64,000 nt of DNA from Henningerozyma blattae CBS 6284 (Eukaryota > Ascomycota > Saccharomycetes > Saccharomycetales > Saccharomycetaceae), in assembly GCF_000315915.1 (NCBI RefSeq), contig NC_020185.1:682001-746000 (forward strand). The letters are read 5' to 3'. The translations under genes were made by a program, and so were the position numbers. Shown in pieces: positions 47,770 through 57,770 of this stretch. Numbering within the stretch: the stretch's first letter is position 1; every line of letters starts with the position of its first letter. Under the pieces are notes generated by a model. It saw only the letters and a program-made list of their open reading frames with translations. It made no database searches and was not told the origin of the DNA.

Positions 47770-49185
47770 ATGGCCAAGAGAAGATCAAAGAATAGAACAC
47801 ATGTTGTACAAACTGAAACTACATTGAAAGGTATTCCCAAGTCTATGGTCATTAGAGTTGGCCAAACTTCGTTTGCCAATCACTCATTGAACCAATTAGT
47901 AAAGGATTTTCGCCAAATTATGCAGCCACATACTGCTATTAAACTAAAGGAACGTAAAACTAACAAATTAAAAGATTTTGTAGTTATGTGCGGTCCATTA
48001 GGCGTTTCACATCTATTTATGTTCACTCAAAGTGAAAAAACCGGTAATGTATCACTAAAAGTTGCCAGAACACCACAAGGTCCAACTATTACTTTCCAAG
48101 TAGTGGATTATTCGTTAGATAAAGATATAAAGAGATTTTTAAAGAGACCCAAATCGTTAAAGAGCGATGACGTTTTAGATCCACCATTATTAGTTTTAAA
48201 TGGGTTCACTACGCTAAAAAAGAATGCTCCAAATGAAGTTAATGAAGAAGATAAAGAAAAAGAAAATGTTGAAAAAGTTATTGTATCAATGTTTCAAAAT
48301 GTTTTTCCACCATTGAATCCAAGTAGTACAAGATTAAACAGCATTAAGAGAGTCTTTTTAATCAACAAAGATAAAGAAACAGATGAAATTTCAATGCGTC
48401 ATTACTATTTAGACGTTAGAGAAGTTGAAATTTCAAAGAATTTAAAAAGATTATATAAATCCAAGCATAATCTAAGTAAATCAGTACCGAATTTAAACAG
48501 AAAAGAAGATATTTCATCATTAATTCTTGATCATGATATCGGTGCTTATACATCAGAAAGTGAAATTGAAGACGAGCAAATTGTTAAAGTTATTGATACA
48601 AAGGATATAAGAGCTAGAAAGTCTCTAATAAATAAAAACAAAATTGCCACAGAAAAAGATGAAGAAAATGCTAAGGAAGCTGAGGAAGATGAAGATACCG
48701 TAAAGCAAGAAGAAACACGAGAAGAATTAGATGATGATGAGCCGAGTATGGCGCCCAGAAAGAAAGCCATTAAATTGACTGAATTGGGTCCAAGACTAAC
48801 ATTAAAATTAGTAAAAATTGAAGAAGGTATTTGTTCTGGTAAAGTGTTACACCATGAATTCGTTCAAAAAACAAGTGCTGAAATTAAAGCCTTAGAAAAA
48901 AAGCATGCTGAAAAGATGAAATTAAAAGAAGCAAGGAAGAAAGAACAAGAGGAAAATATTGCTAAAAAGAAAGCTGTTAAGGACGCTAAGAAAGCCCGTA
49001 AAGATGAAAGAAGAAAAATTAGAAAAATGCAAGAAGAAAATAATGGCAAGAATGGAGGAGAAACTATTGAAAGTAACGAAGATGAGAACAGTAGTAGTGA
49101 CAGTGATAGTGATGATGAAGCTCATTATGGAGATGTTCCAGAGGATATTGATTCCGATTTATATAGTGATGTCGATGTCGAATAG
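47770..49185 (+). CDS. SSF1: 60S ribosome assembly factor Ssf1/Ssf2 (Brix domain)
   Basis: Nucleolar protein of early pre-60S particles that prevents premature ITS2 cleavage, working with Rrp14 and Rrp15. 471 residues (S. cerevisiae Ssf1 453). The Brix domain spans about 25-290: GIPKSMVIRVGQTSFANHSLNQLVKDFRQIM-type start, PRTPQGPT-type loop (ARTPQGPTITFQV) and the C-terminal GPRLTLKLVKIEEG motif near 340. A Lys/Glu-rich helix and an acidic Ser/Asp tail follow. S. cerevisiae has two copies (YHR066W, YDR312W); this locus is equivalent to both. Between TFB1 and PIB1 as on chromosome IV. Confidence 0.96.
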   Translation: MAKRRSKNRTHVVQTETTLKGIPKSMVIRVGQTSFANHSLNQLVKDFRQIMQPHTAIKLKERKTNKLKDFVVMCGPLGVSHLFMFTQSEKTGNVSLKVARTPQGPTITFQVVDYSLDKDIKRFLKRPKSLKSDDVLDPPLLVLNGFTTLKKNAPNEVNEEDKEKENVEKVIVSMFQNVFPPLNPSSTRLNSIKRVFLINKDKETDEISMRHYYLDVREVEISKNLKRLYKSKHNLSKSVPNLNRKEDISSLILDHDIGAYTSESEIEDEQIVKVIDTKDIRARKSLINKNKIATEKDEENAKEAEEDEDTVKQEETREELDDDEPSMAPRKKAIKLTELGPRLTLKLVKIEEGICSGKVLHHEFVQKTSAEIKALEKKHAEKMKLKEARKKEQEENIAKKKAVKDAKKARKDERRKIRKMQEENNGKNGGETIESNEDENSSSDSDSDDEAHYGDVPEDIDSDLYSDVDVE

Positions 49186-49446
49186 ATATATTCAGATTAT
49201 AACCGAATTAAAGTAACTTAGTGTAACCTACGTGATCAAAATATAAGCATATATATATACTCAGCTATCGCATCAATAAATAAATACTAATTGTATAGTA
49301 ATAAAAATCTTAAAATAACTGAAACAATTATAGGGAATAAAAAAAATTATAGTATTAATTAAGGAATGAAGTACAGATTATATAGTAATGCTAAATATTG
49401 AGTATGTATAATTGAGGTAATGTGTATTATGATTAAATTTATAGGA

Positions 49447-50532
49447 TTATTTAAATCCTAAAGCATCGTGGAATGGGCAAAAGTTTCTATGTTTTAAATT
49501 TGGATCATCTGTACCTAGCTGATTAATTTTTTTCTTATACCATCTTTTAATGCACCTATAGTGGAAGACACATAAACATTCTAATCTACCAATTTTCTCA
49601 TCTGGTAAAAGATCTTCGAAACAAATTGGACATTCTTGAATTTTTGCTGTTGAATCAGCTGGTATTTTATAGATTAGCATTCGATTTCTAAAAGGAACTC
49701 TTGAAGTTAGCATTTCATTTGAAACTTTTGTATTATTTGAGTAGTTTGTTGTTGGGGTTGCATTTGCATTTGTAATATGAATATTCTCAACTCTTAGAAT
49801 ACAATCCTCTATATGAATTGATGAATCATCAAATTGCGCTAGAGGTACTGCACAGATAGGGCAAAAAGCTGAATCGTCAATATCATGTTGAGTCGCAGGA
49901 GTCATATCATTTGAGGGTAAATTTCTATCTAGTAATGGGCTTGTGTGTGTTGTTTCAAAAGTATCTGCATTAGAGCTTCCACTTTCTTGAGGACTTGAAT
50001 CTCTTAGGGATAAGTTTGAGGATTCTCCCCCGGTTAGATTTTCGTTACTAGTTTGAGAACTTTCTCTTGGAATATCAATTATTTCCTCAGTCTCTTCAAT
50101 ATCTTCTCCTTGTTCATGATGCTGTAAGATTGTTTCTCGTTTCCAATCGGAAAGAATTAAACGATTATCCAATAATAATTTGAAACAATCATCGCAAGCT
50201 CTGAATGGGGAGATTGAATAATTTGAGTTGTGCTCTGTAGCGGTCATATATAGTTTTGTATTTGGTCTATTCAATAGGGTTACTGATTTGTTATCTGGAT
50301 TTAATAATATAGGGAAATTATTTGAGCAATTATCACAAAATATTTTCCCACAATGACGACAATGATGTTTTCTTAAAAACCAAGTGAATCTTTTTTTGCA
50401 TTGAGTACAATATTTCACTTCATTATCTGGTTGCCAAGTATATTTTCTATTTGAGTGAAATTTCTTAGAATGGATAGGTTTGGTTATAGAAGTATTTGAA
50501 GGGAAGTTTGATATCTGAGTTGCAATGAACAT
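49447..50532 (-). CDS. PIB1: FYVE-RING E3 ubiquitin ligase Pib1
   Basis: RING ubiquitin ligase anchored to endosomes and vacuole by a PI3P-binding FYVE finger. 361 residues (S. cerevisiae 286). The FYVE domain starts near 33 with [10 protein letters not shown], then [16 protein letters not shown] (54-69) carrying the R+HHCR PI3P pocket. Its last Cys pair (ACDDC) is near residue 115. The C-terminal RING (about 298-352) reads [19 protein letters not shown], then FHYRCIKRW and FCPFH. The middle is Ser/Thr/Glu-rich and has an extra CPIC pair near 222, perhaps a second zinc site or a coincidence. RAD34, next in S. cerevisiae, is absent. Confidence 0.95.
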   Translation of the reverse strand: MFIATQISNFPSNTSITKPIHSKKFHSNRKYTWQPDNEVKYCTQCKKRFTWFLRKHHCRHCGKIFCDNCSNNFPILLNPDNKSVTLLNRPNTKLYMTATEHNSNYSISPFRACDDCFKLLLDNRLILSDWKRETILQHHEQGEDIEETEEIIDIPRESSQTSNENLTGGESSNLSLRDSSPQESGSSNADTFETTHTSPLLDRNLPSNDMTPATQHDIDDSAFCPICAVPLAQFDDSSIHIEDCILRVENIHITNANATPTTNYSNNTKVSNEMLTSRVPFRNRMLIYKIPADSTAKIQECPICFEDLLPDEKIGRLECLCVFHYRCIKRWYKKKINQLGTDDPNLKHRNFCPFHDALGFK

Positions 50533-51391
50533 CTTAATTTAATCTTTGCCAACGGTTTGACGAAAAGTTTTAATATTTATATGTAATATTTGAGAGAAAG
50601 AGCAGGGGAAATTGAAACTAATGAAAAGGGAAATGATAAAAAAAGAGCAGATACTTTAATAAAGTAGGAAACGAAAATAAAAAAAATTAGCAATAGGTAT
50701 TGATACGTTTCCACAGTAGTATTGAGTAGTAGTATTCAAATAAAATATATATTATTATTTTATCGTGTGGTACGAAATATAAGTAGGATACTACAAGTGC
50801 GGTAATGTTAATAGTAGGACACCAATACAACAATTTCTACAAATAGCAGTCTTAATGGTCTCTCTTGTAATTGATCCTTTTTAATTTTCCATATATGTTC
50901 TCAATAGGTTCTCATTAAAGGATGTCTTAAACAAGGGTTGAAGAAAAATTTTTACTGAGTATACAGAATTATGCAATACTGTTCCCCTAAACAGGCATTG
51001 CATTTGGCTGATGTTAGCGTTGGCGTTGGCGTTGGCGTTGGCGGTGCTGCTGATGATGTGAATAGCATAATTCCTGGGCGTTATGGTGCTTGTGACTGAA
51101 TTGGAGTGATCATGATAGGTCCCATACTCCTAGCTATTCTACCAATCCATTTCGTGATTCTAGCTACTATTGCTCATTCCTATTTTTTGGTAAGTTTCCT
51201 TGGCACCTATTATTAGCCACGTAATGCACAAAAATCGCCCAGTTAGTTCGGGCCGAGTCGGCTGGCAACGTAGCTAAAACTCCGAGCATAGCATGCCCCG
51301 TTTTTATGATAAATGTCTACCTTTATGTTCATATTAGTATATCAAGGAGTGGAGCTTATTTCCTGTAGTCTCAATAATGTCTGTATTTTGC
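50533..51391. other. Intergenic region PIB1-IPK1
   Basis: PIB1 promoter and IPK1 3' flank; the position of S. cerevisiae RAD34. I see no long relic of RAD34. Contains a GTTGGC tandem repeat at 51019-51042 and a locally GC-richer patch around 51210-51300. The 65-codon frame at 51313-51510 overlaps IPK1 and is not gene-like. Confidence 0.5.
51019..51042. repeat. GTTGGC hexanucleotide repeat, four copies
   Basis: Four exact GTTGGC units, then GGTGCTGCTGATGATG, in the PIB1 upstream region. Confidence 0.9.
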
Positions 51392-52291
51392 TCACGGAAG
51401 TAACAGATTGCTACGAGGTTTGTTTTTTTTTATGTGGATCACTTTGGAAGCGTCTGGAAGAGTATCTAGCTTATTCTGGGTTGCAAGCCAATGTTCTAGC
51501 TTACTTTTAGGCTTTAGGTCAACATCCACGATCCGAGCAGCAATCTGGCCAGATATAGAGCTTCTGATAAATATAGTTACATCTCTTAGAGTCATTGCTG
51601 TGCAGAGCGTATTTAGATCTATAGGGGATTGGTGTCTAAGTTGACGTATTGGATCCCATTTCTGTTGTAGTCTGTAAAGGCATTGTAATATATTCGAGGG
51701 GTCTTTGAAATATTCAGTCAGCTGTTTATGATATATATTTAATGAAGATGAGCAAATACGTTCCACAGCTTCTGCTGGATCTGTGACAAGCAGACAGGGG
51801 CATATCAGAAAATTTCTTTTTATCATGGTGGCATGTGTGCAAGTTCTACAATAACCTACGCTAACGGAATATAGCCACTTAGGTTTCAATTCAAATAGTA
51901 TATCTGAGGTGGTGGTATATATCTTCAAATAATGATCCTTGTACCGCGTGATGTTTTTGGATGCGGAGGCACCCCCATCTTCGGCGGGTAATCGAAGATC
52001 TTCCATCTTAATGCATTTTATAAGGTCATCACTTGATTGTAATAAAGTTTGAACCTCTTGGACGTTGTATAGTTTGTCTCTAGTCATATTATACAATTCC
52101 ATACCACATAAATAATCCATTAATAATGGTTTAATCCTTTGTTCGATATAATTCCAATTGCGAAGAGTATAGTCATTGTTTTCTACAATGGTGTTGTATC
52201 TAGTACTGATACGATACAGTCTTTTAATTGGGGAATTATCATTGGTATCTTCTAAAACTATATTAGCATTTCCCTTCCCTACCAGTTTCAT
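51392..52291 (-). CDS. IPK1: Inositol pentakisphosphate 2-kinase Ipk1
   Basis: Makes inositol hexakisphosphate (IP6) from IP5; nuclear in yeast and needed for mRNA export through Gle1. 299 residues (S. cerevisiae 281). Fungal Ipk1 motifs are visible: GKGNANIV glycine-rich start (6-13), ELKPKWL near 140 followed by CRTCTHATM, the MTLRDVT segment near 235 and VDVDLKPKSK near 260, which supplies the metal/ATP-binding Asp. The protein is divergent between motifs, as is usual for this fast-evolving family. Divergent from OMS1 with 251 bp between, as at YDR315C/YDR316W. Confidence 0.94.
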   Translation of the reverse strand: MKLVGKGNANIVLEDTNDNSPIKRLYRISTRYNTIVENNDYTLRNWNYIEQRIKPLLMDYLCGMELYNMTRDKLYNVQEVQTLLQSSDDLIKCIKMEDLRLPAEDGGASASKNITRYKDHYLKIYTTTSDILFELKPKWLYSVSVGYCRTCTHATMIKRNFLICPCLLVTDPAEAVERICSSSLNIYHKQLTEYFKDPSNILQCLYRLQQKWDPIRQLRHQSPIDLNTLCTAMTLRDVTIFIRSSISGQIAARIVDVDLKPKSKLEHWLATQNKLDTLPDASKVIHIKKNKPRSNLLLP

Positions 52292-52542
52292 TTAATGAGG
52301 ATTGTGCTGATAGTTATTATTTGCTAAAAGAGGATAATCCTCGAGTCTTTATTTGTTGTTTTTATTTCCATTGATTTCCGTTTTCTTTTTATATAATGTC
52401 TATTATTTTTTTTCTCTTTAAACTCCGACAAGAAAATATTAAAATATAAGTGTGAATAATTTTTTTTTAATAAGGCTTAAGGATACATACACAAATATTA
52501 AAAAATAAAATAAAAAATTAAAATAAGCATGCAGTATTACAG

Positions 52543-53808
52543 ATGAATCACATTAGAACATCATATCGTGGGCTAAGAACCATACCTAGACTTATCGAGA
52601 AGAAAAATTCATTTTTTTTGAAATCTTTACCACGTAAAAATATACACCCATTAGTTATAAATTCATTGCAACATCGTTGTTTACATTTAAAAGGAAGACA
52701 AGAGAAACCACCTTCTGATTCAATATCAATTTCCAATACAGATGATGCTTCGAATTTACAAGAATTGAAAAAAAAATCCAAGATTCAATATTTTGCCAAA
52801 TTGACTCAAACTGATGATTTTAAAAAAAAATTAACAAAATATCTTATTATAATATATGCTATTTTCATTTATTATGGTCTTACATATATGCAAAAATTAT
52901 ATAAAAAAGAAAAAGAATTAGTTGAATTAGAAAAGAAATTGGAATCGGAAGGTAATGATAAATTAACTTTAGAGGAGCAATTGCGTTTAAAAGAGTGGAA
53001 AGGCGAATTAAGTTATAAAGAAAGACATCAATTGTTTCAAATCAGGTATCCAGAATTATCAGCTACTAAAGGGATTGATTCAGCACTAGAAGCTTACGAT
53101 ACTACTCAGTTTTATGATAGTGTGGCAGAGGATTATGATAAACAAATTAACAAAGAAGAAAGATTTATTGGTATAAAATCCAAAAGAAAATGGGTTATGA
53201 GACAGGCTACGGGAGACGTTTTGGAAGTCTCTTGTGGTACTGGTAGAAATGTTCCATATTTGAAAGCTTCTGATATTCGATCAATAACTTATGTTGATAG
53301 TTCATTAAAGATGATTGAATTAACAAGAGATCGATTTAAGAAAAAATACCCCAATTTTAAAAATGTAGCATTTGTTCAACGTAAAGCTGAAGATTTAGTA
53401 AAGTCAAATGAATCTAGTCAAGAAGGTGCACCACAAATGAAATACGATACTATTGTTGAAACTTTTGGATTATGTTCACATGAAGACCCTGTCAATTCGT
53501 TAAAGAATTTTGCCAAATTATTAAAACCTAATGGGAAAATTGTTTTATTGGAGCATGGTAGAGGTGATTATCAATTTATAAATAAAATCCTGGATAAAAG
53601 AGCCAAACCAAGATTGGAGAAATGGGGGTGTAGATGGAATTTAGATATCGAAGAGTTATTGGGTGAATCTGGACTAAAGATTAAGAAAGTTAGTCGATCA
53701 CATTTTGGGACTACTTGGTGTATTACTGCTATGAGAGCGGAAGACGATGTGAATGACGGTAATGATGTGCCATTAACTGAAAAATATTGGGGTATCAAAA
53801 AACAATGA
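52543..53808 (+). CDS. OMS1: Mitochondrial inner-membrane methyltransferase-like protein Oms1
   Basis: Found in S. cerevisiae as a multicopy suppressor of respiratory defects of oxa1 mutants; the substrate is unsettled. 421 residues (S. cerevisiae 471). The N-terminus (first about 50 residues) is basic with few acids, a likely presequence. One membrane helix is at about 100-116 (YLIIIYAIFIYYGLTYM). The SAM-binding motif I is DVLEVSCGTGRNV (225-237), with YVDSS for the ribose-binding acidic residue and ETFGLCSHEDP further on. A conserved C-terminal HFGTTWCITAMR closes the methyltransferase fold. Confidence 0.94.
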   Translation: MNHIRTSYRGLRTIPRLIEKKNSFFLKSLPRKNIHPLVINSLQHRCLHLKGRQEKPPSDSISISNTDDASNLQELKKKSKIQYFAKLTQTDDFKKKLTKYLIIIYAIFIYYGLTYMQKLYKKEKELVELEKKLESEGNDKLTLEEQLRLKEWKGELSYKERHQLFQIRYPELSATKGIDSALEAYDTTQFYDSVAEDYDKQINKEERFIGIKSKRKWVMRQATGDVLEVSCGTGRNVPYLKASDIRSITYVDSSLKMIELTRDRFKKKYPNFKNVAFVQRKAEDLVKSNESSQEGAPQMKYDTIVETFGLCSHEDPVNSLKNFAKLLKPNGKIVLLEHGRGDYQFINKILDKRAKPRLEKWGCRWNLDIEELLGESGLKIKKVSRSHFGTTWCITAMRAEDDVNDGNDVPLTEKYWGIKKQ

Positions 53809-54007
53809 GAATTGTTTGTGAAAAAAAATATTAGGTATTAAAAATAGTGTAATTAATTATTATTATTATTATTATTATTATACAAAGATAATGCAAATAT
53901 AGATATCCAATTATTTATCTATTTATGATTGTGTAAATACTTGTAAATATACTCCAATTTGTAAATGCAATCCAAGGGGTGGCTATGAAGATATATATAT
54001 ATATTTT
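53809..54007. repeat. Convergent gap with ATT trinucleotide repeat
   Basis: Short region between converging OMS1 and RRP4 with about nine ATT units at 53856-53881 and a TATATATAT run at 53993-54004. Confidence 0.8.
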
Positions 54008-55150
54008 TTAAATAGCATTACCTCTCATCTTTTCTGCATTAATCACATCTTCACAAATGGTTTGCATGTTATTTAATTCGATTAATGAGCCTATATTTGG
54101 AAAGGCCATACTTGCTTCATAACCAGTGACAATACGTTCTTTCGTTATCCCAATTTCTCCCATTGATAAAGCTCTTATGACGTTTGTATAACGAGAAATG
54201 GTTTTCCTTAAATTATTTGTAATATTTTTATCATTTTCATCTGAATAAATCCTCCAAGATGATTCTTCTTCTAATCTTGTAATTGAAATTGAATTTGTAT
54301 TAATTGAACCTGTTGGGCCTTGAGTTGAAGATGCTGTAGAACTATTTAGATTTGTAGAAGATGAATCATTTGTCAAATCCATTTGTGAAGTCTTTCTTAA
54401 CCAAATGTACCCATTCACGCCCAATACAACAGTGACATTACCTGGTAAATTATGAGTATGGTTTTTGGATCTAACAATTAAAGAGCTGGGGACTCTCAAG
54501 AAGATCCCGTCTCTTAATTTCCCGTATTTCAACGATCTTGTATGTAGTGAAGCACTTCCGTCTTGGAATAACGTTTGAACCTCAGCATTCAACAAATCAC
54601 CTTCTTTTAAAAACGATCTCATTTGCAATTCATCATTTTCTGATTTTCTTCTTAAAATACCACCTGGTAAATTAACAGAACCTAACATTAATACTGCATG
54701 TTGTTTTGCACCAATATCTACTTTCCATCTTCTATTACCGACTTCAGTGATTCTACCTACAATATGATCACCAGTCTCTGGAGAATATCTTGCCTTTAAA
54801 GGAAGTACTGATAACAGTCTATTAACTTTTGAAACAGCACCTGCCACTGAAGAATAAGTCATGTTACTTAAATAATATGTCCCATGACCTCTCATCCACA
54901 TAGGATCATCAGTGACCAGTTCACCTGGAGTAACAATTTGTTGATTATTAAAAGTAGAGTTGTTGGTTGAAGTAGTTGCTCCAGAGGTCAGGGTATCGAT
55001 ATCTTTTTCATCTTCATCTTCATCACTATCGATATCCATCTCATCATTTTTATGATAAATAGATTTATTCAAACTTCTTTCAATATCATCGGACCAATTG
55101 AATTTTTGGAAAGATCCACTTTTCTTTGTAATAGAAATCACGTCAGACAT
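54008..55150 (-). CDS. RRP4: Exosome cap subunit Rrp4
   Basis: RNA-binding cap protein of the nuclear and cytoplasmic exosome. 380 residues (S. cerevisiae 359). N-terminal domain with VTPGELVTDDPMWMRGHGTYY (about 72-92) is highly conserved; it is followed by an S1 domain (about 120-200: GDHIVGRITEVGNRRWKVDIG) and a KH domain (about 215-300: RSLKYGKLRDGIFLRVP and GVNGYIWLR, with the exosome GxNG loop). An acidic insert near 38-55 and a Ser/Thr-rich loop near 260-285 account for the extra length. It comes from the chromosome VIII sister region (YHR069C) while neighbours OMS1 and HIM1 come from chromosome IV. Confidence 0.96.
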   Translation of the reverse strand: MSDVISITKKSGSFQKFNWSDDIERSLNKSIYHKNDEMDIDSDEDEDEKDIDTLTSGATTSTNNSTFNNQQIVTPGELVTDDPMWMRGHGTYYLSNMTYSSVAGAVSKVNRLLSVLPLKARYSPETGDHIVGRITEVGNRRWKVDIGAKQHAVLMLGSVNLPGGILRRKSENDELQMRSFLKEGDLLNAEVQTLFQDGSASLHTRSLKYGKLRDGIFLRVPSSLIVRSKNHTHNLPGNVTVVLGVNGYIWLRKTSQMDLTNDSSSTNLNSSTASSTQGPTGSINTNSISITRLEEESSWRIYSDENDKNITNNLRKTISRYTNVIRALSMGEIGITKERIVTGYEASMAFPNIGSLIELNNMQTICEDVINAEKMRGNAI

Positions 55151-55255
55151 AGTTAGTTATTTTTGACGTTGCAAGTTTACTTCTTCATTAATGGTAGATC
55201 CAAATATAATTTTTTTTAGTTATTATTACTTTTTATCTATTATATGAAATGAAAA

Positions 55256-55262
55256 CTCATCG
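55256..55262 (-). promoter_or_regulatory. PAC element upstream of RRP4
   Basis: CTCATCG on the plus strand (CGATGAG in the sense direction), 106-112 bp before the RRP4 ATG, with a GAAAATTTG RRPE-like word just distal. Confidence 0.6.
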
Positions 55263-55616
55263 AAAATTTGAAAAAGAATTTCGGTCAGAGCGTGTTCGAA
55301 CCCTGCGTATGGTATGAAAGACATCATTATATTGAAATAATTATAATAGTAAAATGATCATGATAAGACATTGCGTTATCTATATCTCAATAGTAAAGGC
55401 CATATTTACAGTATTTATGAACCACAATGTGTGGCCAATAGAAGTTGCTGTTCGTTGATCACCCCTTTTTCCTTCCTCCGCATCAACCTATCGCAGCGCT
55501 CCATGGAGTTGTCCAACAGATAACAATGTAGTTAATCATACTAATACCGTGACTAAACATGGACCGAATACAATGTCCTCAATAGTGAAACCTTTGACAT
55601 CCTTTTACCAATTTTA

Positions 55617-55667
55617 CCCTACTGAATCTTTCCCTACTGAATCTTTCCCTACTGAATCCTTCCTACT
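55617..55667. repeat. 15-bp tandem repeat CCCTACTGAATCTTT, three copies
   Basis: Two exact units and a third with a single change, in the long RRP4-PCL5 divergent region. Confidence 0.9.
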
Positions 55668-55879
55668 AATCATTCCCCGCCATTCTTTCTCTACAAACCA
55701 TAACTCAAGTCACCAAGCTCATATCTTCTGCATACTATTCTTTGAAAAACCGCCCTCAGTATACCAAATTGTACTATGATAAGTTCACATGACTATTCTT
55801 TCATATATACTTGCATATACCTACATATTCCATTTGCGTCACACAGTTTTTTTTCACCGTGTCAGTAATCCAATTTGCG

Positions 55880-55894
55880 ACGCGTCCTGACTCA
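55880..55894. promoter_or_regulatory. Gcn4 site (TGACTCA) and MCB word upstream of PCL5
   Basis: TGACTCA at 55888-55894 is the exact Gcn4 core; ACGCGT at 55880-55885 is an MCB core. It lies 440-455 bp before the PCL5 ATG. S. cerevisiae PCL5 is induced by Gcn4 and its product directs Gcn4 degradation. A TATATATATAAT box is at about 56236-56251, 85-100 bp before the ATG. The remaining gap 55151-56334 has no other gene. Confidence 0.65.
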
Positions 55895-56334
55895 CCAAAT
55901 CCCAAATACGTTTTTTCGCCGAGAATGATTCATCCGAAATTATCTGAAAATTATCTACGGCCTCAATGAAGCAATTTGATAAGCGACGCCTTTATGGAGG
56001 CATTCTCAGTCATTGACAAATTTGACAATTAAGACCGTTCACAAACTTAGTTATGATTCATTCACAGACTTAGATATTGAATACAGCCCTCAGTCATCTT
56101 TAATTAAAAAAAAGTTTTCTTGTTTTACGCATACCACAGATATCCCTCTTATTTCAAAAGTTTAGTCATCTGTTACAACATCTATCACTGTATACTATTA
56201 TTCTATTGATTCCATTCATTATTTTCAATAGTGTATATCGATATATATATAATCATCGTCCAGAAGCATTACATCCACACCTATTTGCCTCTATCCAGTT
56301 TCTCTATTTGTTTTCACTTTTTACTATATACCCA

Positions 56335-57168
56335 ATGACCCATCAAATTACTCCAGAATCCCACCCAATTTCTGAAGTAAATACAGGTGTTATTCATTCA
56401 AATAACCTGTTACAAAACTTATCAAAACAAGGACCTTACTCCAACATGAATATGATTATTCCTTATGACACTCCTCCATATGTAGTCGAGTCAGTCAACA
56501 ACGGTTTCCATTTGCATTCTTCATCTTCTTCTCCCAGTTTATTCATCGATAATATTGCTCAATATTTATCTTCAGTCTCTTTACCTTTCCAAACAGTAAA
56601 GATTAAAAATGACAAAGCCACTATATCTGCATTTTTAACTCAAATTATAAAGCGTTCCAAATTATCAAAATCTTTGGTTCTGTATTCTACTCTTTATGCT
56701 TCCAAAATATTTAGTAAGCACCAATGCAACTCTCCAGAATTTGCCAATTGTTCAAAGAGAATTTTATTGTTGTCGATTATCATTGCTCATAAATTCAATA
56801 ATGATAATACTTTCTCCATAAAAACGTGGTCTCAAATCTCAGGTTTGAAATCTACTGAGTTGATCAATATGGAACGTTGGTGTTTGCAAACTTTGGATTA
56901 TAATTTAAACATTGACCCAATCGCTTTAAAGAAGTTTAATATATTCATTCGTTCTTTAAATGAGCGGACTGTCATCAACTCAGCATTAAAACGGCGGAGG
57001 GTCTCCACCTCCAATAACGTATCCATTTCGCCCAACCCCATCACGAACAATCATCATCAATCTGCTTGTCGTGTGGACTCTAAACGCTCTTCTTCCTCTG
57101 TTGATGAAGACGGTTTAGAGATTCATACCAGTCACAAGAGATTAAAATTAGTTTCAATCTTAAATTAG
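56335..57168 (+). CDS. PCL5: Pho85 cyclin Pcl5
   Basis: Cyclin partner of Pho85 that targets the activator Gcn4 for degradation, closing a feedback loop in amino-acid control. 277 residues from the ATG at 56335 (S. cerevisiae 229). The frame is open further up to 56206, but a TATA box lies inside that extension, so I prefer the ATG at 56335; the next ATGs at 56446 and 56452 are also possible. The cyclin box spans about 80-205: SLVLYSTLYASKIF, then CSKRILLLSIIIAHKFNNDNTFSIKTWSQISGL and NMERWCLQTLDYNLNI. The C-terminus is Ser/Asn/basic. A Gcn4 site upstream fits this role. Confidence 0.9.
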   Translation: MTHQITPESHPISEVNTGVIHSNNLLQNLSKQGPYSNMNMIIPYDTPPYVVESVNNGFHLHSSSSSPSLFIDNIAQYLSSVSLPFQTVKIKNDKATISAFLTQIIKRSKLSKSLVLYSTLYASKIFSKHQCNSPEFANCSKRILLLSIIIAHKFNNDNTFSIKTWSQISGLKSTELINMERWCLQTLDYNLNIDPIALKKFNIFIRSLNERTVINSALKRRRVSTSNNVSISPNPITNNHHQSACRVDSKRSSSSVDEDGLEIHTSHKRLKLVSILN

Positions 57169-57770
57169 ATAACTAATTTAGACTAACATACTCATATGTT
57201 TTTTGTAATTTTTTTATCATTTCTCGTTTCATTTTTATTTTCAATACTTATTTATATCGCCTCGTCTACTACTATTACGACTATGATTTAAATATTTATA
57301 CACGATTTTGTTTCATTTTAAATGATAGATAGATAGTTATATATACATGTGTGTATGTATATCTATATATATTGCAATTTTTAAAAAACTATTATTATAT
57401 TATACTATGTTTTTATGTTTTGTTATATTATTTTGTATCAGTAATATTTTTCCATTTTTTTTATAAGTTTCGGATTTTTATTATTCATCTTGTAAAATTA
57501 TTTAATGACACAAAACTAATAGTACGAATATTATATATAAACATTTCAACTAAAAATATAGAAAAAAAAAAATACTTAGATATACAAAAAATATATAATA
57601 ATATCACTTGTTTTATTAAATAATTAAAAAAAAGAAAAAAATTATTTTTTACTTTTATCCATTACTTTGTCATCGCCTTGAACAACCAATTGACGTGCAC
57701 TAATACGACACAAATATAATTAAATTCATTAAACAAATCCATTAATTTATTTTATTAAACCAAAAAAAAA
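57169..57770. other. Intergenic region PCL5-HIM1
   Basis: Extremely AT-rich (10/60 G+C in 57421-57480). A 90-codon frame at 57351-57623 is a Phe/Tyr/Ile-rich artefact of composition. The position of TRM5/MCM21-type neighbours in S. cerevisiae is empty here. Confidence 0.55.

Noticed and set aside
55294..55302. GTTCGAACC resembling a tRNA B box
   Set aside because: The T-arm has a mismatch and no A box, anticodon arm or acceptor stem can be folded upstream; at best a tRNA relic.
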